Assembly (NCBI GenBank): GCA_903824935.1 | Contig: CAIJYT010000082.1 | Coordinates: 1-48,676, forward strand | Length of the DNA: 48,676 bases | Direction: 5' to 3' | From: an uncultured Bacteroidales bacterium | GTDB lineage: Bacteria; Bacteroidota; Bacteroidia; Bacteroidales; FEN-979 | In this document: positions 16,551-24,934 of the stretch, piece after piece | How positions within the stretch are numbered: position 1 is the stretch's first letter | Layout: each line of letters opens with the position of its first letter | Translations under genes and position numbers: made by a program | The notes under the pieces: model-generated | Seen by the model: the letters and a program-made list of their open reading frames with translations, nothing else | Told to the model about the DNA's origin: nothing | Database searches by the model: none

Positions 16551-16685
16551 GGCTTTGGTGGTTTGTCCCGCTAAGTTAAGAATTGATTTATTCCCCCGTG
16601 GTAATTTTCAGACCCAAGGGGTGCTGACCCGGGATTTTATACTGATTAATTTTCTATATCAGGAAAAATAATTACTTTTAAGGTT

Positions 16686-18242
16686 ATGAAGGCCGATGAA
16701 AAATCCAATATCCTGGTTGTTGATGATATTGAGCCGAATGTGATTCTGCTGGAGACGACACTCAGACATCTTCAAGCCAATATAATTACAGCAGGCTCAG
16801 GCAGGGAAGCTCTCGAAAAGATCAAAGGGAAAGAACTTGCACTTGCACTTATCGATGTGCATATGCCCGAAATGAGCGGAATTGAGCTCGCTTCGGAGAT
16901 ACTCAGGGACAAGAACCGTAACCTCATCCCCATCATATTCATTACAGCCTACCCCTGCAATGATACGGAACTGGAAAAGATCTACGAGACAGGAGTTATT
17001 GATTATATTTTCAAACCGGTCCACCCTAAGCTGCTGATCAGTAAAGTCAAAATTTTGCTTGAGCTCGACCGTCAGAAGCAAAAGATCCTTGAGTCGGAGA
17101 AGCTATACCGTATGCTGCTTAATGCATCTCCCGAAGGGATCATAATCATGGAAATCTCGGGCTCAATAAGAGAAATATCAACAGTGGCCGCCGAGATATT
17201 CGGCCTCAGGCGCAGGGAGGATTTCGTAGGCCGGAACATTCTCACTCTCTTTCCGCCGGATGAACAGGGGAGGCTGCAGGAAGTCATCAGAGATACCATT
17301 GAACAGGGGCCGTCCCATAATGTGGAGTTCCTAATTACACGATCCGACCAGAACCAGGTTACCTGCGAGACAAGCTTCAACCTTATCAGGGATAACCTCG
17401 GAAAGCCTGCTGCGCTAATGACCGTCATCAGGGATATCTCGGGAAGGAAAAAAATACAGCAGCAGATGATCCATACTGAGCGCCTTGCAAGCATAGGGGA
17501 ACTGGCAACAGGAATAGCTCATGAAATAAACCAGCCGCTGAATATCATCTCTCTCGGGCTTGAAAACCTGCTGGTCGAAATCAGCAGGAACAACTCGGTC
17601 GATCCTGATTATTTTCATAACAAAGCCAAGCTCATCTTTAATAATATAGCCAGGATCACGTATATCATCGACCATGTAAAAACCTTTTCAAGAGTAAACC
17701 ATGAGCTGAACCTGGTGGAATACGACATTCATGATGCAATCAGGGATGCGGTATCACTCATCGATAACCAGTTCAGGAATGCCGGCATTACGCTGAATCT
17801 GCAATTTGAAAAGAATGTGCCAAGGATCATCTGTGACCCCAATAAGGTTGAACAGGTCATCCTGAACCTGCTCCTGAACTCCCAGGATGCAATTGAAGAG
17901 AAAATGAGCATCGTTAAAACCGATTATAAATGGATAGTGGAAATCAGGACCCGGAAAAGTAAAAGCAGCCTGATCATTGAAGTGATGGATAACGGAATGG
18001 GTATCAAATCGGCCGACATTGATAAGATCATGATGCCGTTCCACACAACGAAGAAAGCAGGAAAAGGAACCGGCCTGGGACTGTCTATTTCTTATGGTAT
18101 CATCAAGGATATGAATGGTTCGATTGAGATAGAGAGCGAATATTCACGTTGGACCACAGTTACTATAACCATCCCCCTCGCCCCGGCTGAACCGGATAAA
18201 CGGGATAAAAGGAAGGGACAGGATAAACCAGACCAGGCATGA
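16686..18242 (+). CDS. Response-regulator/PAS histidine kinase
   Basis: 518 residues. An N-terminal receiver domain (about 8-125; D57 in LALIDVHMP, K110 in YIFKPV) is followed by a PAS domain (about 140-252), a HisKA domain with H279 in GIAHEINQPLN, and an ATPase domain (N box LNLLLNSQDAI at about 393-403, G1 DNGMGI at 435-440, G2 GKGTGLGLS at 459-467). No membrane helix is present, so it is a cytoplasmic kinase whose input comes through its receiver and PAS domains. The HEINQPL form of the H box is common in kinases paired with NtrC-type regulators. Its stop overlaps the start of the next gene by four bases (ATGA), which strongly suggests that the two form a pair. Confidence 0.93.
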   Translation: MKADEKSNILVVDDIEPNVILLETTLRHLQANIITAGSGREALEKIKGKELALALIDVHMPEMSGIELASEILRDKNRNLIPIIFITAYPCNDTELEKIYETGVIDYIFKPVHPKLLISKVKILLELDRQKQKILESEKLYRMLLNASPEGIIIMEISGSIREISTVAAEIFGLRRREDFVGRNILTLFPPDEQGRLQEVIRDTIEQGPSHNVEFLITRSDQNQVTCETSFNLIRDNLGKPAALMTVIRDISGRKKIQQQMIHTERLASIGELATGIAHEINQPLNIISLGLENLLVEISRNNSVDPDYFHNKAKLIFNNIARITYIIDHVKTFSRVNHELNLVEYDIHDAIRDAVSLIDNQFRNAGITLNLQFEKNVPRIICDPNKVEQVILNLLLNSQDAIEEKMSIVKTDYKWIVEIRTRKSKSSLIIEVMDNGMGIKSADIDKIMMPFHTTKKAGKGTGLGLSISYGIIKDMNGSIEIESEYSRWTTVTITIPLAPAEPDKRDKRKGQDKPDQA

Positions 18243-19675
18243 GCAGGAATCCCCGAACACCGGGCGGCACAGCGCAGTTCGGTGAAAAAGATAAACTTAA
18301 TGTCCTCATCCTCGACGATGAAGTTCAATTCTCAGAGGAGCTCGGTGAATTTTTCAGGAATTCAGGGTTTAATCCTTTCATTGCGAATACCGGGCAGGAA
18401 GGGATTAATGTCCTCCGGCAGCAGCGTGTCGACCTGCTGATACTGGATGTTCGTTTGCCCGGAATCAACGGCCTTGACATCCTCAGGGATGTCATGGTAA
18501 GCCACCCGGGACTGGAGGTCATTGTTGTTTCAGCCCATGGTGATATGGATACTGTGATCAAAGCCATGCGCCTGGGCGCTATAGACTACCTCCGCAAGCC
18601 ATTCCGCCTTGCCGATATCCAGATATCCATTGAACGCACCCGAAAATTCTTCCACCTTCAACAAAGGCTTAAACTTGTTGAAGAGCGTAATTCACTGATC
18701 TCAGAATCCCTGGAGCAGAAAACCGACAGGCAACTGATCGGCGCAAGCCCTCAGATATTGAAAGTGCTGGAACTTGCAATGACTGCCGCCAGCTATCCCG
18801 ATACCAATGTGCTGATCACAGGCGAAAGTGGGACAGGCAAGGAAAATATTGCAAGGATAATTCATTACGCAAGCATCCGCAAGGACAATTTGCTGTTCAC
18901 TGTCAACAGCAGTTCCATCACTGAATCCCTCATGGAAAGTGAATTCTTCGGTCATAAAAAAGGTTCGTTTACTGGAGCCCTGAATGATAAAAAAGGATTT
19001 TTTGAGATCTGCGACAAAGGCACTCTCTTTTTCGATGAGATAGCCGACATGCCTAAGAACCTGCAGGCCAAAGTCCTCCGGGCCATAGAAGAAAAGAAGA
19101 TTACAAGAGTAGGGGATACCGAACAGGTCTCCACGGATTTCAGGATAATTTCGGCTACAAACCATGATCTCGACAAACTGGTGGAAGAGAAAAAATTCAG
19201 GCTTGACCTTCTGCACAGGCTCAATACCCTCCATATTCATATAGCTCCTTTACGCGAAAGGCCTGAGGATATAGAACCTCTCCTGGATTTCTTTGTAAAG
19301 GACTTTGCCAGGAAAACCAATCACTCTTTACCTTCGATAGATAAAAACCTCCCGGCTGAACTGAAGAATTATTCATTTCCAGGGAATGTCAGGGAATTGA
19401 GGAATATGGCCGAGAGAGCCGTGATCCTTTCAAAAGGCAATAAACTCGGGATTGAGGATTTCCCTCTGAGATATTCTGCCAAACCCCCGTCAGGGGAGGA
19501 GTCTTCAGGCCTGAACCTTCATGATACTGAGATGGATGTGATTCGTAAAGCCCTTAAAGCCTCTGATTATAATCAGAAACATGCCGCTTCATTGCTTGGT
19601 ATCTCACGCGACACCCTGATCAGGAAAATGAAAAAATACAATATCCTGATCGGCAAAAAAGAATTTATTTCCTGA
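18239..19675 (+). CDS. Sigma-54-dependent NtrC-type response regulator
   Basis: 478 residues with the full three-domain plan. The receiver (about 20-140) has acceptor D70 in LILDVRLPG and K120 in LRKPF. The AAA+ domain (about 165-400) has Walker A GESGTGKE (195-202), GSFTGA loop (242-247, the variant of GAFTGA that contacts sigma-54) and Walker B TLFFDEI (262-268). A FIS-type helix-turn-helix lies near the C terminus (about 445-467, HAASLLGISRDTLIRKM). It should activate sigma-54 promoters when phosphorylated by the overlapping upstream kinase. I saw no clear -24/-12 box in the window. A strong terminator follows, so the adjacent secretion cluster is a candidate target by proximity only. Confidence 0.94.
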   Translation: MSRNPRTPGGTAQFGEKDKLNVLILDDEVQFSEELGEFFRNSGFNPFIANTGQEGINVLRQQRVDLLILDVRLPGINGLDILRDVMVSHPGLEVIVVSAHGDMDTVIKAMRLGAIDYLRKPFRLADIQISIERTRKFFHLQQRLKLVEERNSLISESLEQKTDRQLIGASPQILKVLELAMTAASYPDTNVLITGESGTGKENIARIIHYASIRKDNLLFTVNSSSITESLMESEFFGHKKGSFTGALNDKKGFFEICDKGTLFFDEIADMPKNLQAKVLRAIEEKKITRVGDTEQVSTDFRIISATNHDLDKLVEEKKFRLDLLHRLNTLHIHIAPLRERPEDIEPLLDFFVKDFARKTNHSLPSIDKNLPAELKNYSFPGNVRELRNMAERAVILSKGNKLGIEDFPLRYSAKPPSGEESSGLNLHDTEMDVIRKALKASDYNQKHAASLLGISRDTLIRKMKKYNILIGKKEFIS

Positions 19676-19679
19676 CCCT

Positions 19680-19718
19680 GTTGCAGATCCGCACAACTGT
19701 GCGGTTTTTTGCTGCAAC
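19680..19718 (+). terminator. Rho-independent terminator after the NtrC-type regulator gene
   Basis: CCGCAC (19689-19694) pairs with GTGCGG (19699-19704) around the loop AACT, followed by six T (19705-19710). An outer pair GTTGCAG (19680-19686)/CTGCAAC (19712-19718) encloses it. It begins four bases after the regulator's stop codon and separates it from the secretion cluster. Confidence 0.85.
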
Positions 19719-19820
19719 ATTCTTTTCCGGTACATCCTCTGAAACATTGACTATAAAATTTCTGATGTCCTCTTTCCCTTGATGAACAAGGGTTACAAGA
19801 GAAACTGAAATTGGTTTTAC

Positions 19821-21251
19821 ATGCAAATACCTTCCCGGTACGCCTTTTGCATGATAATGATGAACCGAAGAAGCCTTAATGGCATTTCACTTTTTGGTTC
19901 TCTACTGATGGGTGTTGGTTTTCAATTTAAAAACAGCAGGCAATTGCGGTTTCTGGATCGTCTGTCCTATTTATGCCGTATTGTATTGATCCCTGTCCTC
20001 GTCCTTTTTTTTGTTAACTGCAGCTATTCACAGACCCTTATTGTAAAATGGGATTTCCCTAATAACCCTGATGATTCAGTATCTGACGGCGGGATTCCTG
20101 CCAATACCGGGAAATACATAGGTACAAGGGGTGGGGCGGGATCCCCGGCTTTCGGGTATGCAGGTTTTACAACACGCTGCGCCGGGGCCCAGCAATGGGC
20201 AAACGGGGCTATGGTCAAATGCTGGCAGGTTGAATTTTCAACAGCTTCATACAGTCAGCTTACTATCCGGTCAAAAAATAAATCATTCCAGCCTTCGGAT
20301 TTTGGTCCGCGTGATTGGCTGGTTCAATACCGTATCGGTACGGGAGGCAGCTGGACCACCTTCGCAAATTTCGATATAAAAAACGGAAATCATTGGGACT
20401 CTCTGACAACCACACCGCTTCCTGCACCCTGTAATAACCAGGCTTCATTATATATACGATGGCTGATGGCATCAAATGAACCCACACAGGGTAGCGGGGA
20501 TGTTGACAACACCGCTTACAATTTTATAGATGATATTATTGTAATGAGCGGATGCTCAATCCCAACGGTCGCAGCAAACCCGGTTGCACAGACAGTTTGC
20601 CCGTTCAAGCCAATCACCCCCATTGTCATTACCAACCAGAACAATATTTCGGGGACCACTTTTTCGTGGACCCGCGATAATACTGCCATCCTTACCGGCA
20701 TTGCAGCTTCAGGCACTTCAAACCCAATTGCAGGAACCCTGAACAGCACATCTCCCCAGGTCTTCGTAACCACGACATTCACCATTACCGCAAGCGCCGG
20801 AGGTTGCACCTCAACAACCACAGCAACCGTTACGGTAGGCGATAATACCCCTCCGGTATTTCTGGTAACCCCAAGTCCTGTTCATTTCTGCGTGGAAGAT
20901 ATAGTCCATGCTTTCTGGAACTTCGCAGGTGACATAACTCCTGTGAGGCCCGACTGGCACACCTTTTATGCAGGCGGGACCGTTTTTGACCTCAGCCCCG
21001 CGACCTTTTCTGATGACTGTACCGCTGCAGGCGCGCTTATCCTTCACTGGAGGATAGACCTGGTGGGTGGATCAGTCATCACCGGCACAGGCCAGGTCTC
21101 GCTGTATCCATCCAACATTATATTCCCTTTGGGGACGAGCACAATCACCTACTGGCTCGAGGACCAGAGCGGGAACCTCACCCAGGTAAACAAGCGCCCC
21201 GTAAGGCTTGTCATTGTCCACGCAAGACCCGATATCACAAGGAATTTCTGA
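19821..21251 (+). CDS. Secreted Ig-like/HYR-like domain protein of a T9SS cluster
   Basis: 476 residues. A long basic N-region (1-50) precedes a hydrophobic signal segment (about 51-66) and likely cleavage near SYSQ at 71. Later in-frame ATGs (19851, 19908) would shorten that N-region and one may be the true start. The mature protein has a jelly-roll-like N-terminal part (about 72-245, with Cys pairs), an Ig/PKD-like domain with the VAANPVAQTVCP opening (about 250-340), and a C-terminal region after DNTPPVFLVTP that resembles a HYR-type repeat. No T9SS sorting domain is visible at the C terminus, which is odd given the setting. It is the first of four genes ending in PorP/SprF. Confidence 0.75.
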   Translation: MQIPSRYAFCMIMMNRRSLNGISLFGSLLMGVGFQFKNSRQLRFLDRLSYLCRIVLIPVLVLFFVNCSYSQTLIVKWDFPNNPDDSVSDGGIPANTGKYIGTRGGAGSPAFGYAGFTTRCAGAQQWANGAMVKCWQVEFSTASYSQLTIRSKNKSFQPSDFGPRDWLVQYRIGTGGSWTTFANFDIKNGNHWDSLTTTPLPAPCNNQASLYIRWLMASNEPTQGSGDVDNTAYNFIDDIIVMSGCSIPTVAANPVAQTVCPFKPITPIVITNQNNISGTTFSWTRDNTAILTGIAASGTSNPIAGTLNSTSPQVFVTTTFTITASAGGCTSTTTATVTVGDNTPPVFLVTPSPVHFCVEDIVHAFWNFAGDITPVRPDWHTFYAGGTVFDLSPATFSDDCTAAGALILHWRIDLVGGSVITGTGQVSLYPSNIIFPLGTSTITYWLEDQSGNLTQVNKRPVRLVIVHARPDITRNF

Positions 21252-21362
21252 AATCAATCATAAAAACAAATCCCATGAAACAAAAATTTTAATTATGAAC
21301 AAACATCCGGAAAAGTGAAAAATCAAATCATTGTAACATTCAAACCTTAAAAAATCAATCGT

Positions 21363-22349
21363 ATGAAAAAGCAATTTTTACTTCTGATCCTGCTTGTTAT
21401 AAGCGGTTTATCTGCTGCCTATGCGCAGCCGAATTGTACCCAGGGCCCCCTCGCACCTGCAGCCGGTTCGCCATACACCTATACTGTAACCATCAATGAT
21501 CCTCCTTTTAATCATACAGCCGGCCTTTACACCTGGTATGTCACAACCAACGTAGACCTGCTGAATGCAACAGGGGTGGTTCCAAACAACGGCGGCGAGA
21601 TCATCGCAACCGGTACCTACAATGCACCTGCCGCAGGGCAGAGTTCCATACAGATCACCTGGACGGCACAGGCTATTGTTAACGGGATAACCCATCCGTA
21701 TTACCTGGTTATAAAATTTGCCGGAAGCAATAACGGGATTTGCGATGCAATGAACATGAAAGTATGGCAGGTGACGCCTATTAACAAATTCCTGCTGGCT
21801 ATCAATATTTACAACGGGACCGACAAATACTGTTCTGCTCCTGTAAGCTCGGCAACAGTCACCCCCGGGGCAACCCCCACAGTCAACTACCAGTACGGCG
21901 TGAATACCATCTATGCAAGGGTAACCCCGAAGAACTACACCGGCGACTGGACCCCTTCGTTCAAGATCGACGGGCTTGACCCGATACAGACCCTCACTGC
22001 AGTAAGCTGGAGCACCGACTCCCTGTTCACCACCACCCATACTACTACGATTGCCGGGAATGTTGCCACTTCAACCGACCCTCATACTTCGGCATTCGAC
22101 GGAAGCGCCAGGCTGTACCTGAAGATAGATGTGGATAACCACCATTTTGAAGGCCTTTCAGACCTTGCCCTTACTATTGGAGTGGATGGTGTGATACATG
22201 TGGGAGCCACTACACTTAACGACGTGAAATCCGAAACCGATTGTTCCGATGAAGTCGCGTTTGGCAAGACCCTGCCGATCACCATCAAGGCTCGCCCGAC
22301 TGTTACTCCTGATCCTCTTACCGGCCCGTTTATCACGAAGAACCCGTAA
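21363..22349 (+). CDS. Secreted Ig-like protein of the T9SS cluster
   Basis: 328 residues with a good Sec signal (KKQFLLLILLVISGLSAAYAQ, cleavage near 21). The mature part is rich in Thr, Asn, Val and Tyr with alternating beta strands and reads as two or three Ig-like sandwiches. Its opening (YTYTVTINDPP...YTWYVTTN) parallels the opening of the next gene product (YSLAVIEVPGE-TYDWTIYSD), suggesting related N-terminal domains. There is no recognisable sorting domain: the protein ends in GPFITKNP. A very stable hairpin lies in the 164-base gap to the next gene. The function is unknown; a surface-structure subunit is the most natural inference. Confidence 0.75.
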   Translation: MKKQFLLLILLVISGLSAAYAQPNCTQGPLAPAAGSPYTYTVTINDPPFNHTAGLYTWYVTTNVDLLNATGVVPNNGGEIIATGTYNAPAAGQSSIQITWTAQAIVNGITHPYYLVIKFAGSNNGICDAMNMKVWQVTPINKFLLAINIYNGTDKYCSAPVSSATVTPGATPTVNYQYGVNTIYARVTPKNYTGDWTPSFKIDGLDPIQTLTAVSWSTDSLFTTTHTTTIAGNVATSTDPHTSAFDGSARLYLKIDVDNHHFEGLSDLALTIGVDGVIHVGATTLNDVKSETDCSDEVAFGKTLPITIKARPTVTPDPLTGPFITKNP

Positions 22350-22383
22350 CCCTGAACAGACAGTAAAGAAGTATTTTGCTTTA

Positions 22384-22442
22384 TCCCGCATGCTGGCATG
22401 ATGCCCGGCCGGACCTGGGTCCGGCCGGGTTCTGCTGCGGGA
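22384..22442 (+). promoter_or_regulatory. Large nested hairpin inside the T9SS cluster
   Basis: A perfect 11-base stem, 22404-22414 (CCCGGCCGGAC) with 22419-22429, closes on a four-base loop. An outer 7-base pair TCCCGCA (22384-22390)/TGCGGGA (22436-22442) encloses it. No T-run follows, so it is either a stabiliser of the upstream mRNA, a processing site, or an atypical terminator that lowers expression of the two genes downstream. Confidence 0.65.
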
Positions 22443-22513
22443 CAAAGAGTAATAATGGAATACCCTGGAAACAGGGAAACGATTTTATAAAAACAACCTT
22501 GATCTGAATTCCG

Positions 22514-23692
22514 ATGAGGTTTGTGACTGCTGTTAAGAAGCTATGGCTGGTGTGTATTCTGGCTGTTCTGAATGTGGCTGTTGTTAGTGCACAGGCAGGT
22601 GCAACGGTTGTTGCGGGGGAGAAATACTCACTCGCGGTGATCGAAGTGCCTGGCGAAACCTACGACTGGACCATATATTCCGATTACACCTTATCTGTTC
22701 AGACCACTGCGGATGAGGTGAGGTGGCTTTCGCCCAGGTCAGGCCCTTTGGTCAGGCTTGAATGGATGAAAAGCGGGGTATATTATTTCACCGTGATGGC
22801 AGTAAATCCAAACGGTTGTATGAACCTGAAAGTCGGGCTGGTTGTAGTAAACCAGAGTGCAGGGCTTACCCCGGGCATCGTCATACAACCCGATAAAAAT
22901 CCGATTTGCGAAGGCACGAGGGTCTCATTTTCAGCCAGCGTGGCCAACCAGGGAATGTATCCAATCTACCGCTGGCACAAGAACGGGGAACTCGTTGGAA
23001 TGAACAGTTCAAGGTACTTTGATAAAAACCTGAAAGAAGGTGACAGGATCACCTGCCGCCTGACCTCGAGCGCAAAACTGGCCAACCCAGTCAATGTAAA
23101 CTCAAACGAAGTGACAATGACAGTTTACAAAACGGTTGCATCGTTCAGGATAGCCGAGAATATCTACCAGAGGACCTGGCAACTTCACCTGGTAAACCAG
23201 TCGAAGGACGCCGATACATATAACTGGGATTTCGGAGACGGCCAGACTTCCGGCGAGGAAAACCCTGTGGTCAATTACAAATCCGACGGCACCTTCCTGA
23301 TACGCCTGATCGCTTCAAACCAGTACAGCTGCATCGATACTGCATATTATATGTACGAAATGCTGTTCAAAGGACTGTATATACCGAATGCTTTCGCTCC
23401 AACCACCACCGTTTCAACGGCCAATATGTTCAAACCCCATGGCACCAACCTTAAGGAATACCGCATCGAAGTGTATGATTCCTGGGGGCACCTCCTCTGG
23501 GAATCCGAAAAGCTTGACGAATCGGGAACCCCTGTGGAAGCATGGGACGGAACATACAAAGGAAAGCTGATGCCACAGGGGACCTATATGTGGAAGGTCA
23601 GTGCGGTGTTCAGAGACGGCAGCGTATGGACCGGGTCCGACATCGGGCATGGCAAAGGAAAAACTATTGGAACAGTCGCACTGATAAGATAA
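22514..23692 (+). CDS. PKD-domain protein with type B T9SS sorting domain (gliding motility-associated C-terminal)
   Basis: 392 residues with a signal peptide (about 1-26, ending VVSAQ). Domains in order: an Ig-like N-terminal domain (about 27-115), a second Ig-like domain opening IQPDKNPICEGTRVSFSA (about 120-205), a PKD domain with YNWDFGDGQTS (about 235-243), and a C-terminal sorting domain beginning LYIPNAFAP (about 294) with IEVYDSWGHLLWES, AWDGTYKGKLMPQGTYMW. The last is the gliding-motility-associated type B signal that directs secretion through the type IX system. The PorP/SprF gene follows 16 bases later, the usual partner arrangement for type B cargo. Confidence 0.9.
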   Translation: MRFVTAVKKLWLVCILAVLNVAVVSAQAGATVVAGEKYSLAVIEVPGETYDWTIYSDYTLSVQTTADEVRWLSPRSGPLVRLEWMKSGVYYFTVMAVNPNGCMNLKVGLVVVNQSAGLTPGIVIQPDKNPICEGTRVSFSASVANQGMYPIYRWHKNGELVGMNSSRYFDKNLKEGDRITCRLTSSAKLANPVNVNSNEVTMTVYKTVASFRIAENIYQRTWQLHLVNQSKDADTYNWDFGDGQTSGEENPVVNYKSDGTFLIRLIASNQYSCIDTAYYMYEMLFKGLYIPNAFAPTTTVSTANMFKPHGTNLKEYRIEVYDSWGHLLWESEKLDESGTPVEAWDGTYKGKLMPQGTYMWKVSAVFRDGSVWTGSDIGHGKGKTIGTVALIR

Positions 23693-23708
23693 AACGGTTT
23701 CAAAATTC

Positions 23709-24887
23709 ATGGATATGAAAAGATATTTAATGACCAACAATATCATCTTCGAACCCCGGTGTTCAAAAAGGACAAGGGCGGCGGCAGGATGGAATCATCA
23801 GCTTGTCATTCTTTTCGTATTATTGGCAATACTGCTGCTGGGGATCTCCGCCTTCGGCCAGGACCCGAATTATTCACAGTGGCTGAATACACCGGTTTAT
23901 TATAACCCGGCGTTTACCGGGCTGAACAAGGGAATGAGGGCAAAGCTGTCATACCGTGACCAGTGGCCGAACCTGCCGGTAGATTACAGGACCATGTACT
24001 TTTCGGCTGACCTGGGCGACAGAAGCCTGCCGGGAGCAGGAGGGTTCGGCCTCATCATCAACTCCGACAACCAGAGCTTTGGCTTCATCAAGAACCTCTC
24101 GGCATCTCTTACACTCTCGGCCCGCATTCCAATGAACGCCTGGCTCAGCGCACAGGTCGGGATCAAGGGCGGCATCATGCAGAAAAGCATGAACTGGGAT
24201 GATTTTGTGTTCAGCGACCAGCTTAACGACAGGTACGGCAATATCACTAATACCCAGCTCCCTCCGCCCGACGCACAGCAGAGACTGTTTCCTGATTTCG
24301 GCGCCGGCGGACTGCTGCAGTTTGCAGCCCTCGACGGTATGATCATCGGCACTACGGGTTTCGCAGTGGACCATGTGTTTGAACCTGACGAGTCATTCTA
24401 CAACATCGACCGCTCCAGGCTCCCGAGAAAATACGTTGGACATCTCGATGTGGTGATCTCCCTTGGTGAAGGAGAACCTGGCAAAAGCCAGGTGAGAGGT
24501 TTCAACGACCCCCTCAGGCTGAACCCCGGAATTCTCTATCAGAACCAGAATAACCTGAGCTCAATCCAGGCAGGGATCAACGCCCTGAAATACAATATCT
24601 ACCTGGGTTGCTACTACCAGTCTACAGCCATCGACAACAATTCTTCATCCCTCATGATCCTGGCCGGCTACCGCTATGTCATCTCCGACCAGGCCACAGT
24701 TAAATTCATGTACAGCTATGATGTCGAACTTTCAGGTAAAATGGCCGGGACCGGGGGAGCACATGAAATCAGCCTCATCCTCGAATTGTCAACTTTGAAA
24801 CTTTTCGGAAAGAACAGGTATGAAGAATGCCCCGCCCTGCAAAGCAAAGAAATTAAGTTCACACGCCTTGAATGCAGCCCGTTCTGA
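23709..24887 (+). CDS. PorP/SprF family type IX secretion system membrane protein
   Basis: 392 residues. After an N-terminal signal (hydrophobic about 31-49, cleavage near SAFGQ) the mature protein starts with DPNYSQWLNTPVYYNPAFTG, the hallmark of PorP/SprF proteins, followed by RDQWPNL and alternating outer-membrane strands (GGFGLIINSDNQSFGF, NIYLGCYYQST, LMILAGYRYV). Family members are outer-membrane proteins needed for export or anchoring of particular T9SS cargo, often the adjacent type B protein. The core T9SS genes (gldK-N, sprA, porV) are not here, so this is a dedicated cargo module, not the secretion machine. Confidence 0.92.
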   Translation: MDMKRYLMTNNIIFEPRCSKRTRAAAGWNHQLVILFVLLAILLLGISAFGQDPNYSQWLNTPVYYNPAFTGLNKGMRAKLSYRDQWPNLPVDYRTMYFSADLGDRSLPGAGGFGLIINSDNQSFGFIKNLSASLTLSARIPMNAWLSAQVGIKGGIMQKSMNWDDFVFSDQLNDRYGNITNTQLPPPDAQQRLFPDFGAGGLLQFAALDGMIIGTTGFAVDHVFEPDESFYNIDRSRLPRKYVGHLDVVISLGEGEPGKSQVRGFNDPLRLNPGILYQNQNNLSSIQAGINALKYNIYLGCYYQSTAIDNNSSSLMILAGYRYVISDQATVKFMYSYDVELSGKMAGTGGAHEISLILELSTLKLFGKNRYEECPALQSKEIKFTRLECSPF

Positions 24888-24934
24888 TCGTCATGCAAGG
24901 CATGTAAAAAGAAAGTCAGGGAGTATATCTGAAC

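Noticed and set aside
18701-19240. 180-codon minus-strand frame inside the sigma-54 regulator gene
   Set aside because: The plus-strand AAA+ motifs are unambiguous and the minus frame has a composition typical of antisense translation.
19676-19820. Sigma-54 promoter before the secretion cluster
   Set aside because: No TGGCAC-N5-TTGC-like pair could be found between the terminator and 19821, nor upstream of the next three genes.
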